Shown here: piece after piece, positions 44,108 to 54,028 of the stretch
Position numbering within the stretch: position 1 is the first letter of the stretch
Layout of the letters: each line of letters starts with the position of its first letter
Source of the DNA: Pseudoalteromonas shioyasakiensis
Lineage (GTDB): Bacteria > Pseudomonadota > Gammaproteobacteria > Enterobacterales > Alteromonadaceae
Assembly (NCBI RefSeq): GCF_001550135.1
Contig: NZ_LRUE01000015.1
Location: 124,001-188,000 of the forward strand
Reading direction: 5' to 3'
Length of the DNA: 64,000 nt
Translations under genes and position numbers: made by a program
Notes under the pieces: generated by a model
What the model saw: the letters and a program-made list of their open reading frames with translations, nothing else
Databases searched by the model: none
What the model was told of the DNA's origin: nothing

Positions 44108-45102
44108 TTAGTTCATGATGCTTGCTAATATTTCCAGCGCATGTTGTCTGTCACTCAATTCATACAGGTCATTTGTAAAAATAAACTCATCAACCTGTAG
44201 CGTTTGTTTAATCATACTCAGCTTATGCTTAACGCTCGCTTGACCGCCAACAACAGAAAGTCCTAAAAAGTTTTCTACTTGCATTTTTTCTTGCGCTGTC
44301 CACAAGCCTTCCATTGTTGCAACAGGCTCTTTAAGCCAAAGTGGCTTGCCGCGCATAAGTGCTAAGATGCGTTGTTTCGCTGTGGTTGCTAAAAACTGTG
44401 CTTGTTCATCGGTGTCAGCTGCAACAACGGGTAAGCCAAGCATGACGTATGGCTTATCTAATACCTCAGATGGTTGAAATTCTCTGCGATACAATGCAAT
44501 GGCATCTTCAACAAAGCGTGGGGCAAAATGACCAGCAAATGCATATGGCAGGCCTTTTTTTGCCGCAAGTCCAGCACTATAAAGGCTTGAGCCCAGTAAC
44601 CAGATTGGTACATTTGTATCTTCACCTGGGATTGCGCGTACTGGAGAGTCACCTTTATATGGGCCAAGTAAAGCTTGCAGCTCCGTTACTTCATCATTGA
44701 AGTGCTCAGCACGTTGTTCGTCACGGCGCAAAGCACGGCTGGTAATTGGGTCACTACCTGGTGCTCGGCCTAAACCTAAATCAATGCGACCGGGGTATAA
44801 ACTCTCTAGGGTGCCAAATTGCTCAGCAACCACCAGCGGTGGATGGTTAGGTAACATCACCCCACCTGCACCTACGCGAATATTCTGAGTTTACCTGCGA
44901 TATGACCTATCAGTACTGAAGTTGCGGCACACACGATTCCGCGCATATTATGATGCTCTGCCATCCAAAACCGATTAAAACCCAGTTTGTCGGCTGTTTT
45001 TGCATAGGTAACACTATTTGCTAGTGTTTGCGAAACGGTTTCGTGCTCTTTCATTGGGCTCAATTCAAGCAATGAAAAAGGTGTGTTGCTAAGATCTGAC
45101 AT
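44108..45102 (-). pseudogene. LLM-class flavin-dependent oxidoreductase with a -1 frameshift
   Basis: Luciferase-like monooxygenase in two frames. The 5' part (from ATG 45102 with GGAG 5 bp upstream: MSDLSNTPFSLLELSP) stays in frame to GHIAGK and then runs into a stop near 44872. The 3' part ([20 protein letters not shown] onward, 44108-44860 and upstream) is in the next frame. Adding one T to the TTT run at 44890-44892 (one A on the coding strand) restores [20 protein letters not shown], the normal family sequence. All else looks intact, so this is either a very recent loss or a homopolymer sequencing error. It is probably cotranscribed with the siderophore-interacting gene upstream. Confidence 0.85.
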
Positions 45103-45169
45103 TCGCTCTCCAAAATTTAACTCTTTATAATTAGTTAATGAGAGCGAATGGCTATTTTTCAAATGCTAA

Positions 45170-45943
45170 TTAGGCTCGGCTTTGTTGCTGTTTTTCCACC
45201 TTTAGGCCATCGGCATCAATACCACGCTTCCAATAAGCTGATGCAACAATGTGTTCACGGTCAATTTCAAAACTGCTTGTTACTAATCGGCGAATTGCTT
45301 TTACCAAGTTTGCTTCTAGTGCCATAAACACCATAGGTTGCGTGTTATAGCCAGCACATAAGAGTGTTACTTGGTCGAGTAGATCTGTTTCTGGCTCATC
45401 TGTAACTAACCATTCAACACTATGTTGGATGTGTGCCTTAATTTGCTCAAGCTCAATGATGTCGGCTTTATCAGCAACATGAATAATGACATCAACAGTG
45501 GCATCTTGTGGCAGGGCTTGTAAGTAGCCATTGATTGCATTTACTGAAGTTAAATCTGCCAGCATTAAATAATGTGTTTGCGTAAAATCAGTGAGTTTTT
45601 TAGGGCCTGGGCCTGCTATACCTACCTCGTCGCCTACACACGCATTTTGTGCCCAGTTGGTTGCCACGCCTTGATGTTGGTTAACCACAAAATCGAGGGT
45701 AATTGCACCGTTAAATGGGTTGATATCACGAATAGTGTAAGAGCGCATTAATGCTGGGTGCTCAGCGTGTAAATCAAGTTCAACTTTTGATTCTCCGGCA
45801 TGCGGGAGTAGCACCTTTACGTACGCACCTTTTGCATCTTGTGGAAAATCGGCAAACTCCTCTGAGCCAACAACAATTCTTTGTAGATGCGGGGAAATAC
45901 GTGTAGTACTTAATACGTTTGCACGACGAACTTTTCTAGCCAT
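45170..45943 (-). CDS. Siderophore-interacting protein (FAD-binding ferric-siderophore reductase)
   Basis: 257 residues. FAD-binding domain with MRSYTIRDIN (R-x-Y-T flavin motif) and NAxxGDEVGIAGPGPKK, then an NAD(P)H-like domain (HYLMLADLTSVNAINGYLQ) and the family C-terminus SSFEIDREHIVASAYWKRG. SIP/ViuB proteins reduce ferric siderophores in the cytoplasm. It is divergent from a MarR gene across a short gap with two palindromes, so control by that regulator is likely rather than by Fur; I see no clear Fur box. Confidence 0.88.
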   Translation of the reverse strand: MARKVRRANVLSTTRISPHLQRIVVGSEEFADFPQDAKGAYVKVLLPHAGESKVELDLHAEHPALMRSYTIRDINPFNGAITLDFVVNQHQGVATNWAQNACVGDEVGIAGPGPKKLTDFTQTHYLMLADLTSVNAINGYLQALPQDATVDVIIHVADKADIIELEQIKAHIQHSVEWLVTDEPETDLLDQVTLLCAGYNTQPMVFMALEANLVKAIRRLVTSSFEIDREHIVASAYWKRGIDADGLKVEKQQQSRA

Positions 45944-45980
45944 CTTGGTCTCCTAGCTGGTTAAATTGCACAACGCCCCA

Positions 45981-46024
45981 ATAGTTGATATAGTCAACTA
46001 TACGCTTTTAATTGACTTTGTCAA
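45981..46024. promoter_or_regulatory. Two palindromes between the SIP and marR genes
   Basis: ATAGTTGA/TCAACTAT (45981-45988 and 45994-46001, 5-bp spacer) and TTGAC/GTCAA (46012-46016 and 46020-46024, 3-bp spacer). They share the half site AGTTGAC-like sequence and lie 38-113 bp from the divergent starts. Probably operators of the MarR protein. Confidence 0.65.
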
Positions 46025-46055
46025 CTAATGTAAACTTGCTTAACTTAGGTGAATC

Positions 46056-46490
46056 ATGCCACAAACCTCTCTTTCTTCAGCTTTATTTACACTGGCACAA
46101 AGTTACCGTGTCACTGTACGCGAAGCCATTAACGCCAACGAGCTTGGTCTTAACGCACTGCATGTACGCTGTTTACATATTATTGCCGAAACACAGCACT
46201 GTACTGCCAATGATATTGTTGCCAAAACTGGTCGTGATAAAGCACAAATAGCACGCTTAGTAAAAGAGCTTATAAAGCTTGAACTGGTTTCTAAATGTGC
46301 CGACGAAAACGATAAGCGCTGTTTAATTTTATCCTTTACTGATCAAGGTAACGCCCTGTTCTCGCGTTTAGAAGTTGCAGAGCAAGAAGTTGATGCCAAA
46401 CTTTGCCACGGTTTAACTGATCAACAAGTACGTGATTTTATCGCTATTGCCACAACCATGATCGAAAATATCAATCACAACACCCCGTGA
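46056..46490 (+). CDS. MarR family transcriptional regulator
   Basis: 144 residues. wHTH at about 45-95 (CTANDIVAKTGRDKAQIARLVKELIKLELV and wing with DENDKRCLILSFTDQG). It is divergent from the siderophore-interacting protein gene and probably represses that gene, the LLM gene and itself. The ligand is unknown. AGGTGA ribosome site before the ATG. Confidence 0.88.
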   Translation: MPQTSLSSALFTLAQSYRVTVREAINANELGLNALHVRCLHIIAETQHCTANDIVAKTGRDKAQIARLVKELIKLELVSKCADENDKRCLILSFTDQGNALFSRLEVAEQEVDAKLCHGLTDQQVRDFIAIATTMIENINHNTP

Positions 46491-46511
46491 TCTTATTGGC
46501 AAGATAACCAC

Positions 46512-46549
46512 AAACCACTATACTGTACAAACGTACAGTATAGTGGTTT
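46512..46549. promoter_or_regulatory. SOS box (LexA operator) of umuDC
   Basis: CTGT-N8-ACAG at 46523-46538 (CTGTACAAACGTACAG) matches the gammaproteobacterial LexA consensus. It is embedded in a perfect inverted repeat with 17-bp arms (46512-46528, 46533-46549) around AAAC, ending 4 bp before umuD. So the operator reaches into the ribosome binding region. Confidence 0.9.
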
Positions 46550-46553
46550 TGTT

Positions 46554-46967
46554 ATGCGTGTTATTCCTATTTATATCGAAGCTGGCGTATGTGGTTTTGA
46601 ATCACCGGCAGCACAATACAAAGAGCTAGGCTTATCATTAGATCAGCTATTGATTAAACACCCTGATGCAACATTTATTGGTATTGCCTCTGGCGAATCA
46701 ATGCAAGGTGTGGGGATTTTTGATGGTGACTTATTACTGGTTGATCGCGCCGAAGACGTTAAAAATGGCGATGTCATTGTCGCGAATCTAAATGGTTTAT
46801 TTGTTTGTAAGCTATTAGATAAACACAATGCACAGTTATTATCAGCCTCACCTAAATACCCCGCAGTGCAACTACGCCAATCGGATGAATTTCAATTAGA
46901 AGGCGTGGTCACTCGCTCAATTCGCTTACATCGCAGTAGTAAAGAGCTATTAGCATGTACGCCTTAG
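46554..46967 (+). CDS. umuD: DNA polymerase V subunit UmuD
   Basis: 137 residues. LexA-like S24 self-processing protein. The cleavage site is Cys13-Gly14 (VCGFESPAAQY), the nucleophile Ser49 in GESMQG, and the general base Lys86 in FVCKLL. RecA filaments trigger removal of the first 13 residues, giving UmuD', which joins UmuC in translesion synthesis. It lies immediately under a strong SOS box and overlaps umuC by 13 bp. The ribosome site is weak (TGGT TTTGTT before ATG) because the operator arm occupies it. Confidence 0.94.
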   Translation: MRVIPIYIEAGVCGFESPAAQYKELGLSLDQLLIKHPDATFIGIASGESMQGVGIFDGDLLLVDRAEDVKNGDVIVANLNGLFVCKLLDKHNAQLLSASPKYPAVQLRQSDEFQLEGVVTRSIRLHRSSKELLACTP

Positions 46968-48211
46968 TCGATGCGGTGGCCTTTTATGCCAGCGCCGAAA
47001 AAGTATTTGATCCGGCTATTCGTAGTAAACCGGTTGTGGTTCTTACTAACAACGATGGTTGTATTTGTGCCGTGTGCCCTATTGCACGAAAGCTGGCTAT
47101 TCCAAAATTTCAGCCTTATTTTCAAGTAAAGAAAATACTCGAAGATAACCAAGTGGTGATCCGCTCATCTAACTATGAGCTGTATGCGGATTTAAGCGAG
47201 CGGATGATGAACGTGATTGGCCGCTTTTGCGATAATCAGCACATATACTCTATTGATGAATCATTTTTAAACTTTACTGGTTTCAAAAAACTTATTCACG
47301 ATTGGCATCGTTATGGCCATGATATTCGCCGTACCGTATGGCGCGAAACAAAGCTGCCAGTCGGTGTTGGATTTGGCCCAACAGCAACCCTAGCCAAAGC
47401 CGCCAATCATGCAGCGAAAAAACTCCCCGGCTTTGATGGCGTTGCAGTGATTGACTCAGAAACTTCACGGGTAGCCATTCTAAAAGCCATGGACGTACAA
47501 GATGTTTGGGGCGTTGGTCGACGCTTAGCTAAAAAACTCAAAGCAATGAATATTAATACAGCCTTTGATTTAGCCGAGCAAGACCCACGAAAAATGAAAC
47601 GCCTATTTAGTATTGTATTAGAGCGCACAGTGAACGAGTTACGCGGTAAAAGCTGTTTAGCCTGGGATGAAGTACGCCAAGACAAAAAAGAAATTTTTTC
47701 GACCCGTAGTTTTGGAGAGCGTATCACTGACGCCACCGCGCTGAAAACGGCACTGATCAATCATTGTGTCATTGTAGCAAGAAAACTACGTGCGCAAGGC
47801 TCACACACTCAACGCTTATTAATGTTTGTGGCCAGTTCTCCTCACCAAGATGGCTATTATAAAAAGTCCTATATTTATGAGTTTAGTGTCGCCACCGCCG
47901 ATAGTTGCGTGTTTGCCAATGCTATCAGCGAGGTATTTGATCATCTCTATAAACCTGGGGTACGATTTTATAAATGTGGTGTAGGTGCTCTTGAGTTATC
48001 AAGCCACATGTTTCAGCAACCTGATCTATTTCAAGCGCCTATCGATAACCCAAAACTGATGAAGTGTCTTGATAGCATTAACACCCGTTATGGCGTGGGT
48101 ACCCTTGCCATAGCCAGCGAAACTCCAACGACCCGTTGGCATATGAAACGCGCGTACTTATCGCCTCATTACACAACCCGCTGGCATAACCTACCAAAAA
48201 TACATTGTTAA
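46955..48211 (+). CDS. umuC: DNA polymerase V catalytic subunit UmuC
   Basis: 418 residues, Y-family polymerase. N-terminal VDAVAFYASAEKVFDP (usual UmuC has VDCNSFYASCE; here DAVAFYAS keeps the catalytic Asp), YSIDESFLNF with the DE pair, and KLPVGVGFGPTATLAKAANHAAKK. C-terminal little finger present. The start overlaps umuD and the end overlaps convergent ybaK by 4 bp. It makes error-prone bypass past lesions under SOS control. Confidence 0.94.
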   Translation: MYALVDAVAFYASAEKVFDPAIRSKPVVVLTNNDGCICAVCPIARKLAIPKFQPYFQVKKILEDNQVVIRSSNYELYADLSERMMNVIGRFCDNQHIYSIDESFLNFTGFKKLIHDWHRYGHDIRRTVWRETKLPVGVGFGPTATLAKAANHAAKKLPGFDGVAVIDSETSRVAILKAMDVQDVWGVGRRLAKKLKAMNINTAFDLAEQDPRKMKRLFSIVLERTVNELRGKSCLAWDEVRQDKKEIFSTRSFGERITDATALKTALINHCVIVARKLRAQGSHTQRLLMFVASSPHQDGYYKKSYIYEFSVATADSCVFANAISEVFDHLYKPGVRFYKCGVGALELSSHMFQQPDLFQAPIDNPKLMKCLDSINTRYGVGTLAIASETPTTRWHMKRAYLSPHYTTRWHNLPKIHC

Positions 48212-48669
48212 AAATCTGCCAGCTTAGCATTTAGTAAACTGCATAAATCCTTAGGTGCCAACGAAATCTCAAGGCCTCGCTTACCAGCTGAAACATACAT
48301 CAAGTCAAAGCTATCTGCAGATTGATGCACATAGGTATTAAGGCGCTTTTTCTGACCTAGCGGGCTTACTCCACCTAAAATATAACCTGTGGTATTTTCG
48401 ACTTTTTGTTGTGGAGCCATTTGTACTTTTTTAACCTTTGCCGCCTTTGCCAGCATTTTCAGGTTAACTTGTTGGCTAACTGGCACAATAGCAACCAAAA
48501 GCTGGTGGTCAGCGTCTTCAAGTACTAAGGTTTTAAATACTTGCTCAGCTGGTAGCTTAAGCTTTTCAACCGCTTCAAGGCCAAACTGTTGTTGCGAAGG
48601 CTCATGCTGATAGCTGAGCACATCAAAGCTAATACCTTTCTTCTTCAGTAAGTTTATAGCCGGCGTCAT
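48208..48669 (-). CDS. ybaK: Cys-tRNA(Pro)/Cys-tRNA(Cys) deacylase YbaK
   Basis: 153 residues, the usual length. AVEKLKLPAEQVFKTLVLED, KLxMLAKAAKVKKVQMA, GYILGGVSPLGQKKRLNTYV and SAGKRGLEISLAPKDL are YbaK/EbsC motifs. It hydrolyses Cys mischarged on tRNA-Pro. Convergent and 4-bp overlapping with umuC, so no separate terminator is possible between them. Confidence 0.93.
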   Translation of the reverse strand: MTPAINLLKKKGISFDVLSYQHEPSQQQFGLEAVEKLKLPAEQVFKTLVLEDADHQLLVAIVPVSQQVNLKMLAKAAKVKKVQMAPQQKVENTTGYILGGVSPLGQKKRLNTYVHQSADSFDLMYVSAGKRGLEISLAPKDLCSLLNAKLADF

Positions 48670-48819
48670 TGATTTTCCTATAACTAATTAATTAGCAGTC
48701 ACTTTATAAAACATACCGTGAACAAGGAATATAAGGCAATAGAAAAACCGCTACAAAACACACGAAATAGACCTAATTCGACTACACTAAAGTAATGAAT
48801 CCTGGGCAGGGTAACAAGC

Positions 48820-49056
48820 ATGTCTAGACACACAGGGCTCTATCTAGCCAAACAGTTATTTATCATACTCACCCTATTGTATGCAGTGAATTTTGTGTGC
48901 AACGAATACCTCGCGTGGAATGCCTACATGGATTGTCAAAGCAAATGCCATACGCTTGGCTTAGAAAAAGGCCGAATACAAAACACCACATTTTCAGAGG
49001 ATGTGACTTTATGCCGTTGTCTTGCTGATACCGACTACTACGTTGTGCTGAACTAA
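48820..49056 (+). CDS. Small membrane protein with Cys-rich C-terminus, unknown
   Basis: 78 residues. One hydrophobic N-terminal segment (LFIILTLLYAVNFVC), then CQSKCHTLGLEKGRIQN and a CRC near the end. Five Cys in all, probably outside the membrane. I do not recognise a family. It lies 77 bp before yiaW in the same direction, which may make it part of that envelope operon. GCAGGG ribosome-like site about 13 bp before ATG. Confidence 0.5.
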   Translation: MSRHTGLYLAKQLFIILTLLYAVNFVCNEYLAWNAYMDCQSKCHTLGLEKGRIQNTTFSEDVTLCRCLADTDYYVVLN

Positions 49057-49133
49057 ATCTGAAAATACCGACTAGGAATTAGGGAAATTTCACGTATTAT
49101 TAAATTGATTATAAGTTAAACAAAGGAAAGTAC

Positions 49134-49478
49134 ATGTTTTTAGACTACTTTGCACTGGTCATGCTAGTGTTTGTAACGGTAGTAATATTTTATGGTGTTA
49201 TTGCCATTCACGATATTCCCTACGAAATTGCCAAAAAGCGTAATCACCCTCATCAAGATGCCATCCATTATGCAGGCTGGGTTAGCCTATTTACCCTACA
49301 CGTGCTGTGGCCATTTTTATGGGTTTGGGCGACATTATGGCGTGATGACCGCGGTTGGGGTTTTAACCAGATCCAAAAGGAACAAGAAGACTTAGCTGAA
49401 AAAGTGGCAAGCCTGACAGCCACAGTGGCAGCGCTACAAGCACAAATAAATGCTCAATCGAATAATAAAGAGAAATAG
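49134..49478 (+). CDS. yiaW: Inner-membrane protein YiaW (DUF3302)
   Basis: 114 residues. Two membrane segments; FLDYFALVMLVFVTVVIFYG, IHDIPYEIAKKRNHPHQDAIH and GWVSLFTLHVLWPFLWVWAT agree with E. coli YiaW as I recall it. The C-terminus is a coiled coil (QKEQEDLAEKVASLTATVA). In E. coli it lies next to yiaV, as here (3 bp to the next gene). Probably the small partner of the HlyD-like protein in an envelope transport or stress system. Confidence 0.88.
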   Translation: MFLDYFALVMLVFVTVVIFYGVIAIHDIPYEIAKKRNHPHQDAIHYAGWVSLFTLHVLWPFLWVWATLWRDDRGWGFNQIQKEQEDLAEKVASLTATVAALQAQINAQSNNKEK

Positions 49479-49481
49479 AAT

Positions 49482-50612
49482 ATGGATTTGTTATTAATAC
49501 TCACCTATACCGCATTGTGCATTGGTATCTTTAAAGTTTTTAAAATCCCACTAAATAAATGGACGGTACCTACCGCGGTACTTGGTGGTGTGGTGCTGAT
49601 CGGCGCTTTGATCCTGTTAATGAACTATAACCATCCACATTCAAATATGGCCAGCAGTGCCTATGTCACAACACCTATTGTGCCAAATGTACGCGGAACC
49701 GTTGAAGAAGTGGCTGTTAAGCCAAATCAGCCCGTTAAAAAAGGTGAGTTATTGTTTCGCCTAGACGATACCTTATATCGAGCCAAACTAAATCAAGCGA
49801 TTGCCGCTTTGCAAGATGCAAAACAGTCAGTGCTTGGTTTAGAAGCGGCCTATAAATCAGCACAAGCCAGTGCACTAATGGCTAAAGCTGAATATGATCG
49901 CAGTAAGAAAGAATACGAACGTTATGAAAAAGGGGCAAAAAGCGGTGCTTACTCAAAAGGCCAAGTTGATAATAAATTAGGTGTATACTTAGCAGCAAAG
50001 GCAAGTTACGAAGCAGCACAGGCCGAAGAGCTACGTCAAAAACTTGCATTTGAGTCTGAAATAAACGGCGAACAAACTAAAATTGCCGCAGCTCGCGCTA
50101 ATTTAGAGCAAGCTCAATTTAACTTAGACAGCACAAGCGTTTATGCACCTACCGATGGCTATGTTACACAACTAACATTACGCCCTGGGATGATTGCAGT
50201 ACCAATGCCACTACGCCCAGTAATGACCTTTGTGCACAAAGAAGATACCGTTTACGTCGCTGCATTTAGACAAAATTCACTATTAAGACTCGAACCAGGC
50301 TACAAAGCAGACTTTATCTTTAAAGCTATTCCTGGCAAAACCTTTGCGGGTGAAGTAATCGATGTATTACCTGCTATTGGTGAAGGGCAAGTACAAGCAC
50401 AAGGCACACTGATGGGCACTGAGTTTTTTGCTCGCCAAGGCCGCGCAATTGTCACCTTAAAAATCACAGACGACATGAGTGAATATAACCTACCACAGGG
50501 GACAAGCACAGAAGTCGCTGTTTATTCAGAACACTTCGAGCACGTATCAGTAATGCGTAAAGTATTGATCAGAATGAAAAGTTGGCAAAACTACCTATTC
50601 TTAGATCACTAA
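49482..50612 (+). CDS. yiaV: HlyD family secretion protein YiaV
   Basis: 376 residues. N-terminal membrane segments (two), biotinyl-lipoyl half PIVPNVRGTVEEVAVKPNQPVKKGELLFRLD, long helical hairpin (about 110-205), then second lipoyl half LDSTSVYAPTDGYVTQLTLRPG and a beta-barrel domain. It is the adaptor type with AaeA/YibH similarity. Directly behind yiaW as in E. coli. No pump subunit adjoins it. Ends at a terminator shared with dnaJ. Confidence 0.88.
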   Translation: MDLLLILTYTALCIGIFKVFKIPLNKWTVPTAVLGGVVLIGALILLMNYNHPHSNMASSAYVTTPIVPNVRGTVEEVAVKPNQPVKKGELLFRLDDTLYRAKLNQAIAALQDAKQSVLGLEAAYKSAQASALMAKAEYDRSKKEYERYEKGAKSGAYSKGQVDNKLGVYLAAKASYEAAQAEELRQKLAFESEINGEQTKIAAARANLEQAQFNLDSTSVYAPTDGYVTQLTLRPGMIAVPMPLRPVMTFVHKEDTVYVAAFRQNSLLRLEPGYKADFIFKAIPGKTFAGEVIDVLPAIGEGQVQAQGTLMGTEFFARQGRAIVTLKITDDMSEYNLPQGTSTEVAVYSEHFEHVSVMRKVLIRMKSWQNYLFLDH

Positions 50613-50630
50613 AGTAGGCAATTACCAATA

Positions 50631-50658
50631 AAAAAAGGCGCTTATTAGCGCCTTTTTT
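50631..50658. terminator. Bidirectional terminator between yiaV and dnaJ
   Basis: 11-bp perfect stem AAAAAAGGCGC/GCGCCTTTTTT with a 6-nt loop, 18 bp after yiaV and 30 bp before the end of dnaJ. Confidence 0.9.
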
Positions 50659-50687
50659 ACTATCTAACTAAAGTTACTTAACTAGAG

Positions 50688-51827
50688 TTACTTAGTTAGG
50701 TCATCGAAAAACTTCTTAACACCGTCAAAGAAACCTTTTTCTTTTGGACGATTTTTAGAGCCATCTTTACCCATGCTTTGCTCAAGTTCTTCAAGCAATT
50801 CACGTTGACGATCATTAAGATTAACCGGCGTTTCAATAACCACTTTACAGATCAAGTCACCTTGAGCGCCACTACGTACAGACTTAACGCCTTTACCACG
50901 CATACGGAACATCTTGCCCGTTTGGCTTTCTGATGGGATCTTCAGTTTTGCACGGCCATCCAGTGTCGGTACTTCAATTTCACCGCCCAGTGCTGCTGTT
51001 GTGAAGCCAATAGGCACTTCACAATACAGGTTATTACCATCACGTTGGAAAATCGGATGTTCACGTACAGAAACCTGAACGTATAAATCACCTGCTGGTG
51101 CTCCATGCATGCCCGCTTCACCTTCGCCCGATAGACGAATACGGTCACCTGTATCAACACCCGCTGGGATCTTAACTGATAAGGTCTTAGTTTTTTCTAC
51201 GCGACCTTGGCCATGACAGCTGTCACATGGATCAGAAATAATTTGACCTGTGCCCTGACACGTAGGACAAGTTTGCTGAACCGCGAAGAAACCTTGGCGC
51301 ATTTGTACTTGGCCTGCACCATGACAGGTAGTACATGTTTTTGGTTTAGAACCCGCTTTTGCACCGCTACCGTCACATGGCTTACAGCTAACCCAGGTTG
51401 GTACTTTAATTTCGACATCTTTACCACGAACAGCCTCTTCAAGGCTTAAGTCCATGTTGTAACGTAAGTCCGAACCACGTTGTTGACGCGATTGACGACG
51501 ACCACCGCCACCACCAAAGATATCTCCAAACACATCACCGAAAATATCACCAAAATCACCATGACCGCCGCCGAAGCCACCGCCATGACCGCCACCACCT
51601 TGTTCAAAGGCTGCATGGCCGTACTGATCATACATTTGACGCTTTTGCGGATCAGTTAGTACTTCGTAGGCATCTTTTACTTCCTTAAATTTAGCTTCAA
51701 GGTCTTTATCGCCTGCGGTACGGTCTGGATGATATTTCATCGCTAAGCGCTTATACGCTTTTTTTATGTCTCGTTCGCTGGCATCTTTGCTCACGCCGAG
51801 AACTTCATAATAATCGCTTTTTGACAT
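50688..51827 (-). CDS. dnaJ: Chaperone DnaJ
   Basis: 379 residues from the ATG at 51827 ([18 protein letters not shown]). J domain with HPD at about 34-36 (KYHPDRT), Gly/Phe-rich linker ([19 protein letters not shown]), four CxxCxGxG zinc repeats ([32 protein letters not shown] at about 145-215), then the substrate-binding C-domain. It delivers unfolded clients to DnaK and stimulates its ATPase. It follows dnaK by 233 bp with a hairpin between them, so its expression may be partly independent. Confidence 0.97.
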   Translation of the reverse strand: MSKSDYYEVLGVSKDASERDIKKAYKRLAMKYHPDRTAGDKDLEAKFKEVKDAYEVLTDPQKRQMYDQYGHAAFEQGGGGHGGGFGGGHGDFGDIFGDVFGDIFGGGGGRRQSRQQRGSDLRYNMDLSLEEAVRGKDVEIKVPTWVSCKPCDGSGAKAGSKPKTCTTCHGAGQVQMRQGFFAVQQTCPTCQGTGQIISDPCDSCHGQGRVEKTKTLSVKIPAGVDTGDRIRLSGEGEAGMHGAPAGDLYVQVSVREHPIFQRDGNNLYCEVPIGFTTAALGGEIEVPTLDGRAKLKIPSESQTGKMFRMRGKGVKSVRSGAQGDLICKVVIETPVNLNDRQRELLEELEQSMGKDGSKNRPKEKGFFDGVKKFFDDLTK

Positions 51828-51955
51828 ATCTATCACACTACTCTTTTTACTGCAGCTACACTGCGTAAGGTAAATCGACTGATACAAATCGTATTATGGT
51901 CATAACCATTTAAGAGGATTAGCAACTTATCAATTTACCGTTTATATACATGCAA

Positions 51956-51986
51956 AAGGCGCGTCAAGCGAAATCGCTGGCGCGCC
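51956..51986 (-). terminator. Hairpin between dnaK and dnaJ
   Basis: On the minus strand GGCGCG...AGCG-ATTT-CGCT...CGCGCC followed by TTTT, 75 bp after dnaK. It looks like an intrinsic terminator or attenuator that could lower dnaJ relative to dnaK. Confidence 0.7.
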
Positions 51987-52060
51987 TCAATCATTTCATC
52001 CTAACTTAATTGGCTAAACAAAGCAGCCATTATTACGTTAGGCAGAAGCGAAACAAGCAA

Positions 52061-53983
52061 TTACTTGTCGTCTTTCACTTCTTCGAACTCTGCATCAACA
52101 ACATCGTCGTCTTGTTTTGCAGAAGATTGCTCAGCACCTGCATCCGCACCGCCTTGTTGCTGCTGTGCTTTAGCTTGTGCAATTTCCATTAGCTTTTGCG
52201 ACTTCTCAGCAAGAGCTTGAGTTTTCGCTTCAATCTCTTCTTTGTTGTCACCTTTAATCGCCGCTTCTAGCTCTGTAAGCGCAGCTTCGATTGCTTCTTT
52301 ATCTTCTGCAGGTAATGCATCACCCGCTTCTTCGATTTGCTTACGTGTACCGTGAACCATTGCATCAGCTTGGTTACGAGTTGCTACTAGCTCTTCGAAT
52401 TTCTTATCTTCTTCAGCGTGCGCTTCAGCATCACGAACCATTTTTTCTACTTCATCGTCGCTTAGACCTGAAGAAGCTTGGATTGTGATCTTCTGCTCTT
52501 TACCTGTATCTTTATCTTTAGCAGATACATGTAAGATACCGTCCGCATCTACGTCGAATGTTACTTCGATTTGTGGAGTACCACGTTGTGCTGGACGAAT
52601 GCCTTCTAGGTTAAATTGACCTAGTGACTTGTTATCGCTTGCACGCTTACGCTCACCTTGTAGTACGTGAATCGTTACCGCTGATTGGTTGTCTTCAGCT
52701 GTTGAGAAAACTTGTGATTTCTTAGTAGGAATCGTCGTGTTTTTCTCGATTAGAGCTGTCATTACTTGACCCATAGTCTCGATACCTAGTGATAACGGAG
52801 ATACGTCAAGTAGTAGTACGTCTTTAACGTCACCAGCTAGTACACCACCTTGAATCGCTGCACCTACTGCAACTGCTTCATCTGGGTTAACATCTTTACG
52901 TGGCTCTTTACCAAAGAACTCAGCAACTGTTTTTTGTACTAAAGGCATACGTGTTTGACCACCAACAAGGATGATGTCATTTACGTCGCTTACTGATAAA
53001 TCAGCATCAGCTAGTGCACGCTTAAGTGGCTCGATTGACTTAGTTACTAAGTCTTCAACAAGTGACTCAAGTTTTGCACGAGTAACTTTAACGTTCATGT
53101 GCTTAGGACCAGTTGCGTCGGCAGTCACGTACGGTAAGTTAACTTCTGTTTGCTGTGCAGAAGAAAGTTCAATCTTCGCTTTTTCAGCAGCTTCTTTAAC
53201 ACGTTGCATTGCAAGTGGATCAGTTTTAAGGTCGATACCTTGATCTTTCTTAAACTCTTCAACTAAGTAGTTGATAACACGGTTATCGAAGTCTTCACCA
53301 CCTAAGTGAGTGTCACCGTTAGTTGCTAGAACTTCAAACGTGTGCTCGCCTTCAACTTCGTCGATTTCGATGATAGAGATATCAAAAGTACCACCACCTA
53401 AGTCATATACAGCAACAACGTTTTCACCTTTGTTTTTGTCCATGCCGTATGCAAGTGCAGCGGCAGTTGGCTCATTGATGATACGTTTAACTTCAAGACC
53501 AGCAATACGACCAGCATCTTTAGTAGCTTGACGTTGTGAGTCATTGAAGTATGCAGGTACTGTGATTACTGCTTCAGTAACCGCTTCACCTAGGAAGTCT
53601 TCTGCTGTTTTCTTCATTTTTTTCAGCACTTCTGCTGAAATTTGTGGTGCAGCACGTTTCTCGCCACGTGCTTCAACCCATGCATCACCGTTATCAGCTT
53701 TTACAATTTTAAAAGGCATGATACCGATATCGCGTTGTACTTCTTCGTCTTCAAAACGACGACCAATTAGACGCTTGATTGCAAATAATGTGTTAGTTGG
53801 GTTAGTTACTGCTTGGCGTTTTGCAGGTTGACCAACTAATGTTTCACCGTCTTGCGTATATGCAATGATCGATGGTGTTGTGCGATCGCCTTCCGCGTTT
53901 TCGATAACGCGTGCTTTATCACCGTCTAGTACTGCTACACAAGAGTTAGTAGTACCTAAATCGATTCCAATAATTCTACCCAT
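52061..53983 (-). CDS. dnaK: Chaperone DnaK (Hsp70)
   Basis: 640 residues, full length and highly conserved: [13 protein letters not shown] at the N-terminus, [23 protein letters not shown], the linker [15 protein letters not shown], and the EEVKDDK-type tail that binds co-chaperones after a Gln-rich lid end. ATP-driven chaperone working with DnaJ and GrpE. No grpE adjoins it here. A heat-shock promoter lies upstream. Finding it on what appears to be a secondary replicon is unusual. Confidence 0.98.
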   Translation of the reverse strand: MGRIIGIDLGTTNSCVAVLDGDKARVIENAEGDRTTPSIIAYTQDGETLVGQPAKRQAVTNPTNTLFAIKRLIGRRFEDEEVQRDIGIMPFKIVKADNGDAWVEARGEKRAAPQISAEVLKKMKKTAEDFLGEAVTEAVITVPAYFNDSQRQATKDAGRIAGLEVKRIINEPTAAALAYGMDKNKGENVVAVYDLGGGTFDISIIEIDEVEGEHTFEVLATNGDTHLGGEDFDNRVINYLVEEFKKDQGIDLKTDPLAMQRVKEAAEKAKIELSSAQQTEVNLPYVTADATGPKHMNVKVTRAKLESLVEDLVTKSIEPLKRALADADLSVSDVNDIILVGGQTRMPLVQKTVAEFFGKEPRKDVNPDEAVAVGAAIQGGVLAGDVKDVLLLDVSPLSLGIETMGQVMTALIEKNTTIPTKKSQVFSTAEDNQSAVTIHVLQGERKRASDNKSLGQFNLEGIRPAQRGTPQIEVTFDVDADGILHVSAKDKDTGKEQKITIQASSGLSDDEVEKMVRDAEAHAEEDKKFEELVATRNQADAMVHGTRKQIEEAGDALPAEDKEAIEAALTELEAAIKGDNKEEIEAKTQALAEKSQKLMEIAQAKAQQQQGGADAGAEQSSAKQDDDVVDAEFEEVKDDK

Positions 53984-54028
53984 GAATCTTCTCCAACTTC
54001 AAAATTCGTTAAAACGTTCGATGACTAG

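Noticed and set aside
44363..44374. TAAGATGCGTTG resembling the Ter core
   Set aside because: It lies inside the coding region of the LLM oxidoreductase, with one change in the core and no G6 context; chance similarity is sufficient.
50660..50705. Short direct repeat around the dnaJ stop (AAAGTTACTTAACTAGAGTT)
   Set aside because: Two imperfect short copies only, partly coding; no functional reading.
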